In this document: positions 9,251 to 19,104 of the stretch, piece by piece
Position numbering within the stretch: the first letter of the stretch is position 1
Layout of the letters: every line of letters begins with the position of its first letter
NCBI RefSeq assembly: GCF_002259415.1
Contig: NZ_NPFY01000031.1
Coordinates: 62,001 to 126,000 of the forward strand
Source of the DNA: Rhodococcus sp. 14-2470-1b
GTDB taxonomy: Bacteria > Actinomycetota > Actinomycetes > Mycobacteriales > Mycobacteriaceae
Direction: 5' to 3'
Length of the DNA stretch: 64,000 bases
Position numbers and translations under genes: made by a program
Notes under the pieces: generated by a model
Seen by the model: only the letters and a program-made list of their open reading frames with translations
Databases searched by the model: none
Told to the model about the DNA's origin: nothing

Positions 9251-12200
9251 GTGACTGACTCGTTCGTACATCTGCACAACCACACCGAGTATTCGATGCT
9301 CGACGGAGCGGCCAAGATTGCGCCGTTGTTCGCAGAGGCGAGTCGGTTGGAGATGACGGCGGTCGGTATGACCGACCACGGCAACATGTACGGCGCGAGC
9401 GAGTTCTACAACGAGGCGAAGAAGGCCGGCATCAAGCCGATCATCGGCATCGAGGCGTACATCGCCCCGGAGTCTCGGTTCAACAAGAAGCGTGTGCTGT
9501 GGGGTGACCGCAGTCAGAAGTCCGACGATGTCTCCGGTAGCGGCGCGTACACGCACATGACGATGGTCGCGGAGAACGCGACGGGTGTGCGCAACCTGTT
9601 CAAGCTGTCCTCTCTCGCGTCGATCGAGGGGCAGTTGGGTAAGTGGGCCCGGATGGACGAGGAGATCATCGCCGCGCACGCGGAGGGGATCATCGCGACG
9701 ACGGGGTGCCCGTCGGGTGAGGTGCAGACGCGTCTGCGTCTCGGTCAGGATCGTGAGGCGCTCGAAGCGGCAGCGAAGTGGCGTGAGATCTGGGGTCCGG
9801 AGAACTTCTTCCTCGAGCTCATGGATCACGGTTTGTCGATCGAGCGTCGGGTCCGTGAGGGTCTGCTCGAGATCGGTAAGAAGCTGCAGATTCCGCCGCT
9901 CGCCACCAACGATTGCCATTATGTGACCAAGGATGCCGCGGAGAACCACGAGGCGTTGCTGTGCATCCAGACCGGTAAGACGCTCAGCGATCCCACCCGG
10001 TTCAAGTTCGACGGCGACGGTTACTACCTCAAGTCCGCCGCCGAGATGCGTGCCCTCTGGGACGATCAGGTGCCGGGTGCGTGCGACAGTACTCTGCTCA
10101 TCGCCGAGCGCGTCCAGCCGTACGACGATGTGTGGGCCCACCGTGACCGGATGCCGATCTTCCCTGTGCCGGAAGGGGAGACGCAGGGTACGTGGTTGGC
10201 CAAGGAGGTCGACAAGGGTCTCGAGTGGCGGTTCCCCGGCGGTGTGCCCCAGGAGTACCGTGATCGCGCCAAGTACGAGATCAGCGTGATTCTGGAGATG
10301 GGCTTCCCGGCGTACTTCCTCGTCGTCGGTGACCTCATCGCACACGCCCGCGACGTCGGTATTCGCGTCGGTCCCGGCCGAGGCTCGGCCGCGGGTTCGC
10401 TCGTTGCGTACGCGATGGGCATCACCAATATCGATCCGCTGCCGCATGGTCTGCTGTTCGAGCGGTTCCTCAACCCCGAGCGTGTGTCGATGCCCGATAT
10501 CGATATCGACTTCGATGATCGCCGTCGCGGTGAGATGGTGCGGTACGCGACGGAGAAGTGGGGAAGCGACCGTGTCGCTCAGGTCATCACGTTCGGCACC
10601 ATCAAGACCAAGGCCGCCATCAAGGACTCGGCCCGCGTCCAGTTCGGGCAGCCCGGATTCGCGATCGCCGATCAGATCACCAAGGCGTTGCCGCCGCCGA
10701 TCATGGCCAAGGACATCTCGGTCGCGGGCATCACCGATCCGGCGCACGAGCGGTACAAGGAAGCAACCGAGGTTCGTGCACTCATCGACTCCAATCCCGA
10801 TGTCGCGACGATCTACAAGACCGCACGCGGCCTGGAAGGGCTGATCCGTAACGCCGGCGTCCATGCCTGCGCGGTCATCATGTCCTCGGAGCCGCTGACC
10901 GATGCGATTCCGGTGTGGAAGCGCGCGCAGGACGGCGCGATCATCACCGGGTGGGACTATCCCTCGTGCGAGGCCATCGGTCTGCTCAAGATGGACTTCC
11001 TCGGCCTGCGCAACCTCACCGTCATCGGTGACGCCATCGACAACATCAAGAGCAACCGCGGGATCGAACTCGACCTCGACACTCTGGGACTCGACGACCC
11101 CGCGACATACGAATTGCTCGCTCGGGGAGACACTCTCGGCGTGTTCCAGCTCGACGGCAGCGCGATGCGTGATCTTCTGCGTCGGATGCAGCCCACCGGC
11201 TTCGAGGACATCGTCGCCGTTCTGGCTCTGTATCGACCGGGCCCGATGGGAATGAACGCGCACAACGACTACGCCGACCGCAAGAACGGTCGCCAAGAGG
11301 TCAAGCCGATCCACCCCGAGTTGGAAGAACCGCTCGCGGAGATCCTCAAGGACACGTACGGCCTCATCGTGTACCAGGAGCAGATCATGCAGATCGCGCA
11401 GAAGGTCGCCGGGTATTCGCTCGGGCAGGCCGACATTCTGCGTCGCGCCATGGGTAAGAAGAAGTTGTCCGTGCTCGAAGAGGCCTACGCAGGGTTCCGT
11501 GAGGGAATGCTGGCCAACAACTTCTCCGAGCCCGCGATCAAGGCTCTGTGGGACACCATTCTTCCGTTCGCCGGATACGCGTTCAACAAGTCGCACGCAG
11601 CCGGATACGGTCTGGTCTCCTACTGGACCGGGTACCTCAAGGCCAACTACCCGGGTGAGTACATGGCAGGTCTACTCACCAGCGTGTCCGACGACAAGGA
11701 CAAGTCGGCCATCTACCTCGCGGACTGTCGCAAGCTCGGTATCACCGTCCTGCCCCCGGACGTCAACGAATCCGAGCTCAACTTCGCATCCGTCGGCAAG
11801 GACATTCGCTTCGGTCTCGGCGCGGTCCGCAACGTCGGAACCAACGTGGTGGCGTCGATCATCAGGGCACGCGAGGAGAAGAGCAAGTACACGGACTTCT
11901 CGGATTACCTGAACAAGATCGACGCGACGGCCTGCAGCAAGAAGGTCACAGAGTCGCTCATCAAGTCGGGTGCGTTCGATTCGCTGAATCATCCGCGCAA
12001 GGGCTTGATGCTCATTCACGCCGACGCCATCGACTCGGTCATGGGCACGAAGAAGGCCGAGGCCATCGGACAGTTCGATCTGTTCGGCGGAGAGGACGCC
12101 GACGAGTCGATCTCCGCGGTGTTCAATGTTCGTGTCCCCGAAGACGAGTGGGAATCGAAGCATCGGCTGGCGCTCGAGCGTGAGATGCTCGGCCTGTACG

Positions 12201-12787
12201 TGTCCGGCCACCCGTTGCTCGGCGTCGAGCACATGCTCGCCGCCCAGTCGGACACCAACATTCCTGCCATTCTCGAAGGCGACGTCAAGGACGGTACGCA
12301 GGTCACCATCGGCGGCATTCTCGCGTCGGTGAACCGCCGGATCAACAAGAACGGTCTCACCTGGGCGTCGGCTCAACTCGAGGACCTCGTCGGCGGCATC
12401 GAGGTTCTGTTCTTCCCGCAGTCGTACTCGGTGTTCGGCGCCGACGTGACCGAGGACTCGGTGGTCCTGGTCAAGGGCCGCGTGTCGGTGCGTGATGATC
12501 GAATCTCCCTGATCGCCAACGACCTTGCTGTGCCGGACCTCTCTGCTGTCGGTGTTGCGAAGCCGCTCGCCGTCAGCCTTCCGACCCGTCAGTGCACGGC
12601 CGACAAGGTCGGTGCACTGAAGCGGATTCTGAAGAGCCACCCGGGTACGTCCGACGTGCATCTCAGGCTGGTCAGCGGCGACAAGGTGACGGCGATGAAG
12701 CTGGACGACAGTCTTCGTGTCACGCCTACATCGGCCCTGATGGGTGACCTGAAGGCGCTGCTCGGACCAGGCTGCTTGGCGGGCTGA
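9251..12787 (+). CDS. dnaE1: DNA polymerase III alpha subunit (replicative)
   Basis: Main chromosomal replicase, 1178 residues, full length and without an intein. The N-terminal PHP domain begins [13 protein letters not shown]; in mycobacterial DnaE1 this domain is known to provide proofreading exonuclease activity, and its His residues are intact here. The polymerase core has the catalytic carboxylate motif PDIDIDFDD (about 415-423). Helix-hairpin-helix and OB-fold regions follow ([20 protein letters not shown] near 1015). The GTG start is supported by AGGAG. It is expressed alone: a hairpin follows the stop and a promoter-like element precedes it. Confidence 0.97.
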   Translation: MTDSFVHLHNHTEYSMLDGAAKIAPLFAEASRLEMTAVGMTDHGNMYGASEFYNEAKKAGIKPIIGIEAYIAPESRFNKKRVLWGDRSQKSDDVSGSGAYTHMTMVAENATGVRNLFKLSSLASIEGQLGKWARMDEEIIAAHAEGIIATTGCPSGEVQTRLRLGQDREALEAAAKWREIWGPENFFLELMDHGLSIERRVREGLLEIGKKLQIPPLATNDCHYVTKDAAENHEALLCIQTGKTLSDPTRFKFDGDGYYLKSAAEMRALWDDQVPGACDSTLLIAERVQPYDDVWAHRDRMPIFPVPEGETQGTWLAKEVDKGLEWRFPGGVPQEYRDRAKYEISVILEMGFPAYFLVVGDLIAHARDVGIRVGPGRGSAAGSLVAYAMGITNIDPLPHGLLFERFLNPERVSMPDIDIDFDDRRRGEMVRYATEKWGSDRVAQVITFGTIKTKAAIKDSARVQFGQPGFAIADQITKALPPPIMAKDISVAGITDPAHERYKEATEVRALIDSNPDVATIYKTARGLEGLIRNAGVHACAVIMSSEPLTDAIPVWKRAQDGAIITGWDYPSCEAIGLLKMDFLGLRNLTVIGDAIDNIKSNRGIELDLDTLGLDDPATYELLARGDTLGVFQLDGSAMRDLLRRMQPTGFEDIVAVLALYRPGPMGMNAHNDYADRKNGRQEVKPIHPELEEPLAEILKDTYGLIVYQEQIMQIAQKVAGYSLGQADILRRAMGKKKLSVLEEAYAGFREGMLANNFSEPAIKALWDTILPFAGYAFNKSHAAGYGLVSYWTGYLKANYPGEYMAGLLTSVSDDKDKSAIYLADCRKLGITVLPPDVNESELNFASVGKDIRFGLGAVRNVGTNVVASIIRAREEKSKYTDFSDYLNKIDATACSKKVTESLIKSGAFDSLNHPRKGLMLIHADAIDSVMGTKKAEAIGQFDLFGGEDADESISAVFNVRVPEDEWESKHRLALEREMLGLYVSGHPLLGVEHMLAAQSDTNIPAILEGDVKDGTQVTIGGILASVNRRINKNGLTWASAQLEDLVGGIEVLFFPQSYSVFGADVTEDSVVLVKGRVSVRDDRISLIANDLAVPDLSAVGVAKPLAVSLPTRQCTADKVGALKRILKSHPGTSDVHLRLVSGDKVTAMKLDDSLRVTPTSALMGDLKALLGPGCLAG

Positions 12788-12798
12788 GGAATGCTCGG

Positions 12799-12829
12799 AC
12801 GGTGACGGAAGGTCACATCCCGTCACCGT
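12799..12829. terminator. Hairpin terminator after dnaE1
   Basis: A 10-base perfect stem (ACGGTGACGG / CCGTCACCGT) with an 11-base loop, starting 11 bases after the dnaE1 stop. No U-tract follows, as is usual for actinobacterial terminators. It also lies just beyond the 3' end of the convergent small membrane protein gene. Confidence 0.7.
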
Positions 12830-12881
12830 GCGTGCGTGATCACGGGGTCAGCAGGTGAACTCAGTGAAGGATGCGCCGTTG

Positions 12882-13124
12882 TCAGCGGCGGACGGTCCCG
12901 CGGCGTTCGACGAACAGTAGCGTCCACCACACGACGACGGTGGCGGCGGCGCTGGTCAGCACCGCTACCTGCAGGGACGTGGTGAGTGCGAGAGCGCCGA
13001 GGAACACCAGAACTCCGAGCACGAGAGCTTCGACTTTGTAGACCGGCCAGGCGGTCCCAGCGATGTCGACGGTACCGACATGGGTGCGCCGACGCGGGGT
13101 GGTGCTGGAAAGTGCGTAGGTCAT
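12882..13124 (-). CDS. Small membrane protein of unknown function
   Basis: 80 residues with two hydrophobic segments (about 32-50 and 53-71) and a basic C-terminus (ERRGTVRR). The ATG has an AAGGAG site nine bases upstream, which supports it as a real gene. No family recognised. It stands alone, convergent with dnaE1. Confidence 0.6.
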   Translation of the reverse strand: MTYALSSTTPRRRTHVGTVDIAGTAWPVYKVEALVLGVLVFLGALALTTSLQVAVLTSAAATVVVWWTLLFVERRGTVRR

Positions 13125-13264
13125 GTCGGTGACTCCTTCGGCAGTGCTGCGTACCTACGTCAGGGTATACGTACGGCAGGATTCGGTCCACCGAACTTAT
13201 AGGTTGAACGTGGTGTGTACCCGGCCGGTGGCGCGTCGGGCGGGACAGGTGTTGACTCGAGTGC

Positions 13265-13699
13265 ATGCCATTGACAGGAGAGTACGAACCCAGCACATCC
13301 GATTGGGCACGCGAGCAAGCCGAACTCCTCGAGGGATCCGGTGGAACCGCGGGCACTACGTTGAAGGGAATGCCAGTCATCTTGCTGACGACGAAGGGCA
13401 ACAAGTCCGGCAAGCTGAGAAAGACGCCGCTGATGCGCGTCGAACACGACGGGGAGTACGCCGCCGTTGCCTCGCTGGGCGGCGCGCCGAAGAACCCGGT
13501 CTGGTACTACAACGTGAAAGCCGAGCCGCTGGTGGAGCTTCAGGACGGAACCGACCGTGCCGACTACATCGCCCGTGAAGTGACGGGGGAGGAGAAGGCC
13601 GTGTGGTGGGAACGCGCCGTTCAGGCGTTCCCCGATTATGCGGAGTACCAGACGAAGACCGACCGCGAGATTCCCGTGTTCGTACTGTCGAGAGCCTAG
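13265..13699 (+). CDS. Deazaflavin (F420)-dependent nitroreductase-family oxidoreductase
   Basis: 144 residues covering the whole DDN/FDOR-A fold: N-terminal helix with W14, then the signature [22 protein letters not shown] (cofactor-phosphate binding) and the [13 protein letters not shown] block. These proteins use reduced F420 to reduce quinones, nitro compounds or similar substrates; the specific substrate is unknown. It ends 16 bases before poxB and is probably in the same transcript. The link with a quinone-reducing enzyme is suggestive, since some DDN proteins act on menaquinone. Confidence 0.88.
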   Translation: MPLTGEYEPSTSDWAREQAELLEGSGGTAGTTLKGMPVILLTTKGNKSGKLRKTPLMRVEHDGEYAAVASLGGAPKNPVWYYNVKAEPLVELQDGTDRADYIAREVTGEEKAVWWERAVQAFPDYAEYQTKTDREIPVFVLSRA

Positions 13700-13715
13700 A
13701 AGGAGTCCGAAGAAA

Positions 13716-15491
13716 TTGAGTACCGAGACTGTCGCCGATCAGATAGTCGGCCAACTGATCGAGGCCGGTGTCCAGCGCATCTACGGAATTGTCGGTGACA
13801 GTCTCAACCCCATTGTCGATTCGGTTCGACGCAGTGGCGGTTCGAAGGCGGGCGGCATCGACTGGATTCACGTTCGCCACGAGGAAGCCGCCGCGTTCGC
13901 CGCGGCCGCCGAGGCGCAGTTGACCGGCAAGCTGGCAGTCTGTGCCGGCTCGTGCGGCCCGGGCAACCTGCACCTCATCAACGGCTTGTACGACGCGAAC
14001 CGATCGGGCGCGCCGGTGCTGGCCATCGCGTCGCACATCCCCAGCGTGCAGATCGGCTCCGGGTTCTTCCAGGAGACGCATCCGGACCGGCTGTTCGTGG
14101 AGTGTTCCGTGTACGCGGAGTTGGTCAGTACGCCCGAACAGGCTCCGCGAGTGGTTCATTCGGCGCTGCAGCATGCCGTCGGCAGGTCGGGCGTCGCGGT
14201 GGTGACGCTGCCAGGGGACATCGCCGACGAACCTGCCGCGCGCTCGGCGCCCGCATACGTACGCACCGGTAGCCCCGCGCTTGTGCCCGCGGACGAGGAC
14301 GTTCGAGCCCTGGCCGACGCCATCGACGCAGCCGACACGGTCGCGATCTTCGCCGGAGCGGGGGTCCGGGATGCACGGCCGGAGTTGCTCGAGCTCGCCG
14401 AGAAGCTGGGTGCTCCGATGGGGCACTCGCTGCGCGGCAAGGAGTTCGTTCAGTACGACAACCCCTTCGACATCGGAATGACCGGACTTCTGGGGTACGG
14501 CGCCGCCCACGACGGTATCCACGACGCCGATCTGCTGCTTCTGATCGGAACGGATTTTCCGTACGACCAGTTCCTACCGGACGAGGTCCGCACCGCCCAG
14601 ATCGACAGCGCCGCGGAGAATCTCGGACGCCGAACCAGTGTGGATCTGGCCGTGCACGGTGACGCGAAGAGCACGTTGGCTGCGTTACTGCCGCTGGTGC
14701 AGCGCAAGGACGACCGCGCGTTTCTGAACCGTACTCTGGAGCGTCACCGCAAGCTGATGACGAAGGTCGTGGGCGCGTACACCAAGCCGGTGGGCCAACG
14801 CACTCCGATTCACCCGGAGTACGCGGCGTCCATTCTGGACGACCTCGCTGCCGACGACACGATCTTCACCGCCGATACCGGCATGTGCAACGTCTGGACT
14901 GCCCGCTACCTGAATCCGAACGGGCAGCGACGCTTCATCTCCTCGGCGTTGCACGGTTCGATGGCCAACGCTCTACCGCACGCAATCGGTGCGCAGGTGG
15001 CGTTCCCGACGCGCCAGGTCGTGTCGGTGTCGGGCGACGGCGGATTGTCGATGTTGCTGGGCGAACTGGTGACGGTGGCGATGTACAAGCTGCCGGTCAA
15101 GATCGTCGTGTTCGACAACTCGACGCTCGGCATGGTGAAGCTCGAGATGCTCGTCGACGGTATCCCGGACTTCGGCGTCGACGTGCCTGCGGTCGACTAC
15201 GCAGCGGTCGCGGCAGCGCTGGGGATCTTCTCGAAGAGGATCGTCGACCCGGGTGATCTGGAAGCAGGCCTTCGCGCTGCGCTCGAGCACGACGGCCCTG
15301 CCCTGGTGGACATCGTCACCGACCCGAATGCGTTGTCTCTACCCCCGACCATCACCGGTGAACAGGTCAAGGGGTTCGCTCTCGCGATGTCGCGGATGGT
15401 GATGAACGGAGGCGTCGGGGAAGCCGTGCAGATGGCGAAGTCGAATCTTCGGAACGTGCCGTTGCCGTCTCAGTTCTCGCCGCGAGGCTAG
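13716..15491 (+). CDS. poxB: Pyruvate:quinone oxidoreductase (pyruvate oxidase family, TPP-dependent)
   Basis: Oxidatively decarboxylates pyruvate to acetate and CO2, passing electrons to membrane quinone. 591 residues from a TTG start with AAGGAG at 13700-13705; the open frame runs further upstream but overlaps the previous gene. TPP-enzyme features: catalytic Glu E56 (RHEEAA), GDGG at 440-443 with the downstream VFDNSTLGMVKLE. The end NGGVGEAVQMAKSNLRN is characteristic of PoxB/Pqo rather than acetolactate synthase. FAD and TPP binding are expected from the family. Confidence 0.9.
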   Translation: MSTETVADQIVGQLIEAGVQRIYGIVGDSLNPIVDSVRRSGGSKAGGIDWIHVRHEEAAAFAAAAEAQLTGKLAVCAGSCGPGNLHLINGLYDANRSGAPVLAIASHIPSVQIGSGFFQETHPDRLFVECSVYAELVSTPEQAPRVVHSALQHAVGRSGVAVVTLPGDIADEPAARSAPAYVRTGSPALVPADEDVRALADAIDAADTVAIFAGAGVRDARPELLELAEKLGAPMGHSLRGKEFVQYDNPFDIGMTGLLGYGAAHDGIHDADLLLLIGTDFPYDQFLPDEVRTAQIDSAAENLGRRTSVDLAVHGDAKSTLAALLPLVQRKDDRAFLNRTLERHRKLMTKVVGAYTKPVGQRTPIHPEYAASILDDLAADDTIFTADTGMCNVWTARYLNPNGQRRFISSALHGSMANALPHAIGAQVAFPTRQVVSVSGDGGLSMLLGELVTVAMYKLPVKIVVFDNSTLGMVKLEMLVDGIPDFGVDVPAVDYAAVAAALGIFSKRIVDPGDLEAGLRAALEHDGPALVDIVTDPNALSLPPTITGEQVKGFALAMSRMVMNGGVGEAVQMAKSNLRNVPLPSQFSPRG

Positions 15492-15534
15492 TCCCGATTG
15501 GTAGAGCGCCTGCCGCTGGTGGCAGCATAGGTGG

Positions 15535-16896
15535 GTGTCCAACTCGCCTGACGTTTTCGCGCCCAGCATCGGTTCGTTCTCCGTGACCGCGGATGACATC
15601 GACATCGCTGCGCAGCGTATTTCGAACGTCGTGGACACGACGCCGTTGCAGTACTGCGAGCGGCTGTCCCGGGAGACCGGTGCCGTCGTTTACCTCAAGC
15701 GCGAGGATCAGCAGATCGTCCGGTCCTACAAGATCCGCGGTGCCTACAACCTGATGGCTCAGCTGACACCCGAGGAGCTCGCAGTCGGAGTCGTGACGGC
15801 GAGTGCAGGCAACCACGCTCAGGGTGTTGCGTTCGCGTGCCGGGCGATGCAGGTGCGCGGCCGAATCTACGTGCCCGCCAACACCCCCAAGCAGAAGCGG
15901 GATCGCATTCGGGTGCACGGCGGCGATTTCGTCGAGTTGATCGTCACCGGTGACACGTTCGACGCCGCTGCGGCTGCTGCCGCCGAGGATGTCGTGCGCA
16001 CCGGAGCAACCATGGTTCCGCCCTTCGACGACGAGCGGACGGTGGCCGGGCAGGGCACGATCGCCGCGGAGATCGTCGAACAATTGGGTTCCGCACCGGA
16101 TACCGTCGTCATGCCGGTCGGTGGCGGCGGATGCATCGCCGGGATCTCGACCTATCTGCGTGAACGTGCACCGGGTACGGCTCTCGTCGGCGTCGAGCCG
16201 TCGGGCGCAGCGTCGATGACGGCGGCGTTGGTGGCCGGGGGGCCGGTGACGTTGTCCGACATCGACCCGTTCGTCGACGGCGCCGCCGTGCGCCGGATCG
16301 GTGATGTCCCGTTCGAGGCGCTGCGTTCCCTCGGCGCCGAAGTCGTGTCGCACGCGTCGTTGCCGTTGGTGGCGATGCCGACGTTCCCGTCGCGTGACGA
16401 GGGTGCAGGCCCATTTCTGATGACACAGATCGACGAGGGTGCGATCTGCACGGCGATGCTCGAGCTGTACCAGAACGAGGGCGTGATCGCCGAGCCGGCC
16501 GGAGCTCTCAGTGTGGCTGCGTTGACCCAGATCTCGGTGGAGCCGGGGAGCACCGTCGTCTGCCTGATATCGGGCGGCAACAACGACGTCTCGCGATACG
16601 GCGAGATCCTCGAACGCTCACTCGTTCACCTCGGTCTGAAGCATTACTTCCTCGTCGACTTTCCCCAGGAGCCCGGTGCATTGCGCCGTTTTCTCGACGA
16701 AGTCCTGGGTCCCGACGACGACATCACGTTGTTCGAGTACGTGAAGCGGAACAACAGAGAGACGGGCGCTGCGTTGGTCGGCATCGAGCTGGGCGTGGCT
16801 ACCGGCTTGAGTGCGCTGCTCGAACGGATGCGGGCCTCCGGTTTGACCGTGGAGCAGCTGGAGCCGGGGTCGCCCGCGTATCGCTACTTGACCTGA
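15535..16896 (+). CDS. ilvA: Threonine ammonia-lyase (threonine deaminase)
   Basis: First committed step of isoleucine synthesis: threonine to 2-oxobutanoate. 453 residues, GTG start. PLP fold with Schiff-base lysine K66 (RSYKIRGAYN), SAGNHAQG phosphate-handling loop and the glycine loop VGGGGC. The C-terminal ACT-like regulatory domain (about 365-453, beginning HYFLVDFPQEPGALRRFL) implies feedback control by isoleucine. The last 13 bases overlap the convergent TetR gene. Confidence 0.95.
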   Translation: MSNSPDVFAPSIGSFSVTADDIDIAAQRISNVVDTTPLQYCERLSRETGAVVYLKREDQQIVRSYKIRGAYNLMAQLTPEELAVGVVTASAGNHAQGVAFACRAMQVRGRIYVPANTPKQKRDRIRVHGGDFVELIVTGDTFDAAAAAAAEDVVRTGATMVPPFDDERTVAGQGTIAAEIVEQLGSAPDTVVMPVGGGGCIAGISTYLRERAPGTALVGVEPSGAASMTAALVAGGPVTLSDIDPFVDGAAVRRIGDVPFEALRSLGAEVVSHASLPLVAMPTFPSRDEGAGPFLMTQIDEGAICTAMLELYQNEGVIAEPAGALSVAALTQISVEPGSTVVCLISGGNNDVSRYGEILERSLVHLGLKHYFLVDFPQEPGALRRFLDEVLGPDDDITLFEYVKRNNRETGAALVGIELGVATGLSALLERMRASGLTVEQLEPGSPAYRYLT

Positions 16897-17420
16897 TCCG
16901 ACCCGAGCAGGCGCTCGACCACTTTCCGGTGGAGGTCGGCGTCGACCGGCGGAAGTTCGAGCAGGGCGCCGAGGTAGATTCCGTCGCCGACCAGGCGCAC
17001 GATCTCGGCGTGCACCTCGTCGGGTATCTCGGTGCGCAGGCTCTCGTCCCACAGTCGCATCATGTCGATGACCGCTTGATGGATCTCGCCGGGGTTCCCG
17101 TCGACGCTGCGGAGGGCGGCAAGGGTAGATCTGTACAGCGCCACCTCGTGCTCGGCGATGCCCTCGGGCGGTTGCAAATACCATCGCGCGACGGTGGTAC
17201 CGCCTCGCTCGGCCTCGGCGCGTTGTAGATCGGCCTGCTCGCCGAGGCGTCGCACCATGGCGGCGATCATCGCGTCCTTGGTTTTGAAGTGGTAGAGAAG
17301 GCCGCCTTTGGACACGTCGGCCCTGGCTGCGACGCTTTCCAGGGTGACTTTCGTGACGCCTTGGTCGAGGAGCATCTCTTCGAGGGCGTCGAGAATGCGA
17401 TCGCGTGTGTCGGATGCCAT
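16884..17420 (-). CDS. TetR-family repressor, probable regulator of the divergent efflux pump
   Basis: 178 residues from the ATG at 17420 (MASDTRDRIL); a longer frame to 17465 would overlap the operator and is less likely. N-terminal helix-turn-helix (about 24-43: TLESVAARADVSKGGLLYHF) and a divergent ligand-binding C-terminal domain. It is divergent from the DHA2 MFS gene with two identical 18-base sites between them, the classic layout for autoregulation plus pump repression. Its 3' end overlaps ilvA by 13 bases. Confidence 0.9.
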   Translation of the reverse strand: MASDTRDRILDALEEMLLDQGVTKVTLESVAARADVSKGGLLYHFKTKDAMIAAMVRRLGEQADLQRAEAERGGTTVARWYLQPPEGIAEHEVALYRSTLAALRSVDGNPGEIHQAVIDMMRLWDESLRTEIPDEVHAEIVRLVGDGIYLGALLELPPVDADLHRKVVERLLGSDQVK

Positions 17421-17446
17421 GTGCGTCACCCTACCGAAAACAGCTT

Positions 17447-17501
17447 TACCGGCTGGACGGTTCACTGCTAGCCTCTGTGACTGTACCGGCTGGACGGTTC
17501 A
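17447..17501. promoter_or_regulatory. Duplicated TetR operator between regulator and pump
   Basis: The 18-base sequence TACCGGCTGGACGGTTCA occurs twice in perfect direct repeat, at 17447-17464 and 17484-17501 (37 bases apart, about 3.5 helical turns). Each copy contains an outer palindrome ACCG-N6-CGGT, a common TetR half-site layout. One copy sits close to each divergent gene. Binding by the adjacent TetR protein is inferred. Confidence 0.75.
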
Positions 17502-17530
17502 GTCAAGGGTGAGCATCGAGGAGTGACGAA

Positions 17531-19054
17531 GTGAAAGACATCAGCGTCGGACCCGCCGCGCAGGCGCAGACCCAGCGGGCGACGCCGAAAGACTGGCTCG
17601 GTCTCGTCGTGCTGGCGTTCGCGGTTCTTCTGATCGCGGTCGACGGTACGGTCCTGGACCTGGCGCTGCCGTTCATCAGTTCGGATCTGTCGCCGTCGAG
17701 CAACCAACTGCTGTGGATCATCGACGTCTATTCGTTCGTGCTGGCCGGCCTGCTCATCACGATGGGCACCCTCGGGGACCGGATCGGACGACGGAAACTC
17801 CTGCTCATCGGTGCAGCCGGATTCGGAATCGCATCGGTCGTCGCGGCATTTGCCACCAGCCCGGAAATGCTGATCGCCGCTCGCGTGCTGCAAGGTGTCT
17901 CGGGCGCGACCTTGATGCCCGCCACTCTCGGTCTGATCAGGACGATCTTCACCGATCCCCGCCAACGTGTCGTGGCGATCGGTGTGTGGGGCGCAATGGC
18001 AGGCGGCGGCGCAGCGGCCGGACCACTGGTCGGCGGATGGTTGCTCGAGCACTTCTGGTGGGGCTCGGTGTTCCTGATCAACATCCCGGTGATGCTCGCG
18101 TTGATCGCATTCGGTCCTCTCGTGATCCCGGAATCGAAGGATCCGAACCCCGGCACGTTCGACCTGATCAGCTCGGGATTGTCGATGGCCGCTCTGGTTC
18201 CGTTGGTCTACGCGGTCAAAGAGACCGCGGCCCATGGCATATCCGTCGTCAACGTCGGCGCGGCACTGGTCGGTATCGGTGCAGGCATTCTGTTCGTCCG
18301 GCGGCAGCGGCGGCTCGACGACCCGATGATCGACCTACAGCTGTTCTCCAACCCCGCGTTCTCGACAGCGGTGTTCACGAACTTCCTGTCCGTGTTCGCT
18401 CTGGCAGGCGTGCTCTTCTTCGGCGCCCAGTATCTTCAGCTCGTTCTGGGCAACAGCCCACTCGAAGCGGGCTTGCTGCTGCTGCCGGGCACGGCGTCGA
18501 GCATAGTGACCTCTCTGGTGGCCGCGTACCTCGTCCGTATCTGGTCTCCGGCAACGGTGCTCGGCGCAGGACTTGCCGCTGCGGCTGTCGGTGCTGCCGT
18601 GCTGTTCGGGCTACGCGTCGACAGCGGCCCGGCGCTGTTCATCATCGGGTTCGTTCTCGTCGGAGCGGGCGCGGGCACGGCACTGACGTTGACGTCGGAC
18701 CTCGTCGTCAGTTCCGTCCGACCCGAACGCGCCGGTGCGGCGTCCGCCGTGTCGGAAACGGCGTACGAGTTGGGGATCGCGCTGGGCGTGGCCGTTCTCG
18801 GCACCGTGGTCATGTCCTACTTCCGCCGCGGGCTCGACGTCTCCGGCCTCGATTCCGACCACGCGGCGTCGGCCCAGGAGACACTCGGCGGTGCCGCCTC
18901 GGTTGCTCGTGACCTCCCGGCGGAGCTGGGAACGGCCCTGACCGAGTCGGCGCATGCAGCCTTCGTTCAGGGCATGCACACGGCGTCGTTGGCGACGGCC
19001 GCCGTCCTGGCAGCGACCGCCGTCTACGTCGTCCTTCGGCTCCGCCGGAAGTAG
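17531..19054 (+). CDS. DHA2-family (14-TM) drug:proton antiporter, LfrA-like
   Basis: 507 residues, GTG start with GAGGAG at 17518-17523. Fourteen hydrophobic segments. The motif A block GDRIGRRK and the antiporter motif C region around AGGGAAAGPLVGGWLLEH are visible. The sequence follows mycobacterial LfrA closely through much of its length (WIIDVYSFVLAGLLITMGTLGDRIGRRKLLLIG; ERAGAASAVSETAYELG), as recalled rather than aligned. LfrA exports fluoroquinolones and cationic dyes; the substrate here is inferred only. Controlled by the divergent TetR gene. Confidence 0.9.
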   Translation: MKDISVGPAAQAQTQRATPKDWLGLVVLAFAVLLIAVDGTVLDLALPFISSDLSPSSNQLLWIIDVYSFVLAGLLITMGTLGDRIGRRKLLLIGAAGFGIASVVAAFATSPEMLIAARVLQGVSGATLMPATLGLIRTIFTDPRQRVVAIGVWGAMAGGGAAAGPLVGGWLLEHFWWGSVFLINIPVMLALIAFGPLVIPESKDPNPGTFDLISSGLSMAALVPLVYAVKETAAHGISVVNVGAALVGIGAGILFVRRQRRLDDPMIDLQLFSNPAFSTAVFTNFLSVFALAGVLFFGAQYLQLVLGNSPLEAGLLLLPGTASSIVTSLVAAYLVRIWSPATVLGAGLAAAAVGAAVLFGLRVDSGPALFIIGFVLVGAGAGTALTLTSDLVVSSVRPERAGAASAVSETAYELGIALGVAVLGTVVMSYFRRGLDVSGLDSDHAASAQETLGGAASVARDLPAELGTALTESAHAAFVQGMHTASLATAAVLAATAVYVVLRLRRK

Positions 19055-19060
19055 AAACAA

Positions 19061-19090
19061 GCTCGGCTCCGCCGGACGTGACAACCGAGC
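19061..19090. terminator. Weak hairpin between convergent MFS and treZ genes
   Basis: GCTCGG / CCGAGC six-base stem with an 18-base loop in the 50-base gap. A 14-base direct repeat TCGGCTCCGCCGGA (19036-19049, 19063-19076) joins the MFS end to this hairpin, suggesting a small duplication. Terminator function is uncertain. Confidence 0.4.
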
Positions 19091-19104
19091 CTCGGCCGCG
19101 GTGC

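Noticed and set aside
9173..11596. 807-residue open frame on the - strand over dnaE1
   Set aside because: Antisense to a conserved replicase; low-complexity Arg/His/Leu content and no recognisable domain.
12882..13124. Toxin-antitoxin component as an explanation for the small membrane gene
   Set aside because: No partner gene is present; two membrane segments and a lone position do not justify the call.
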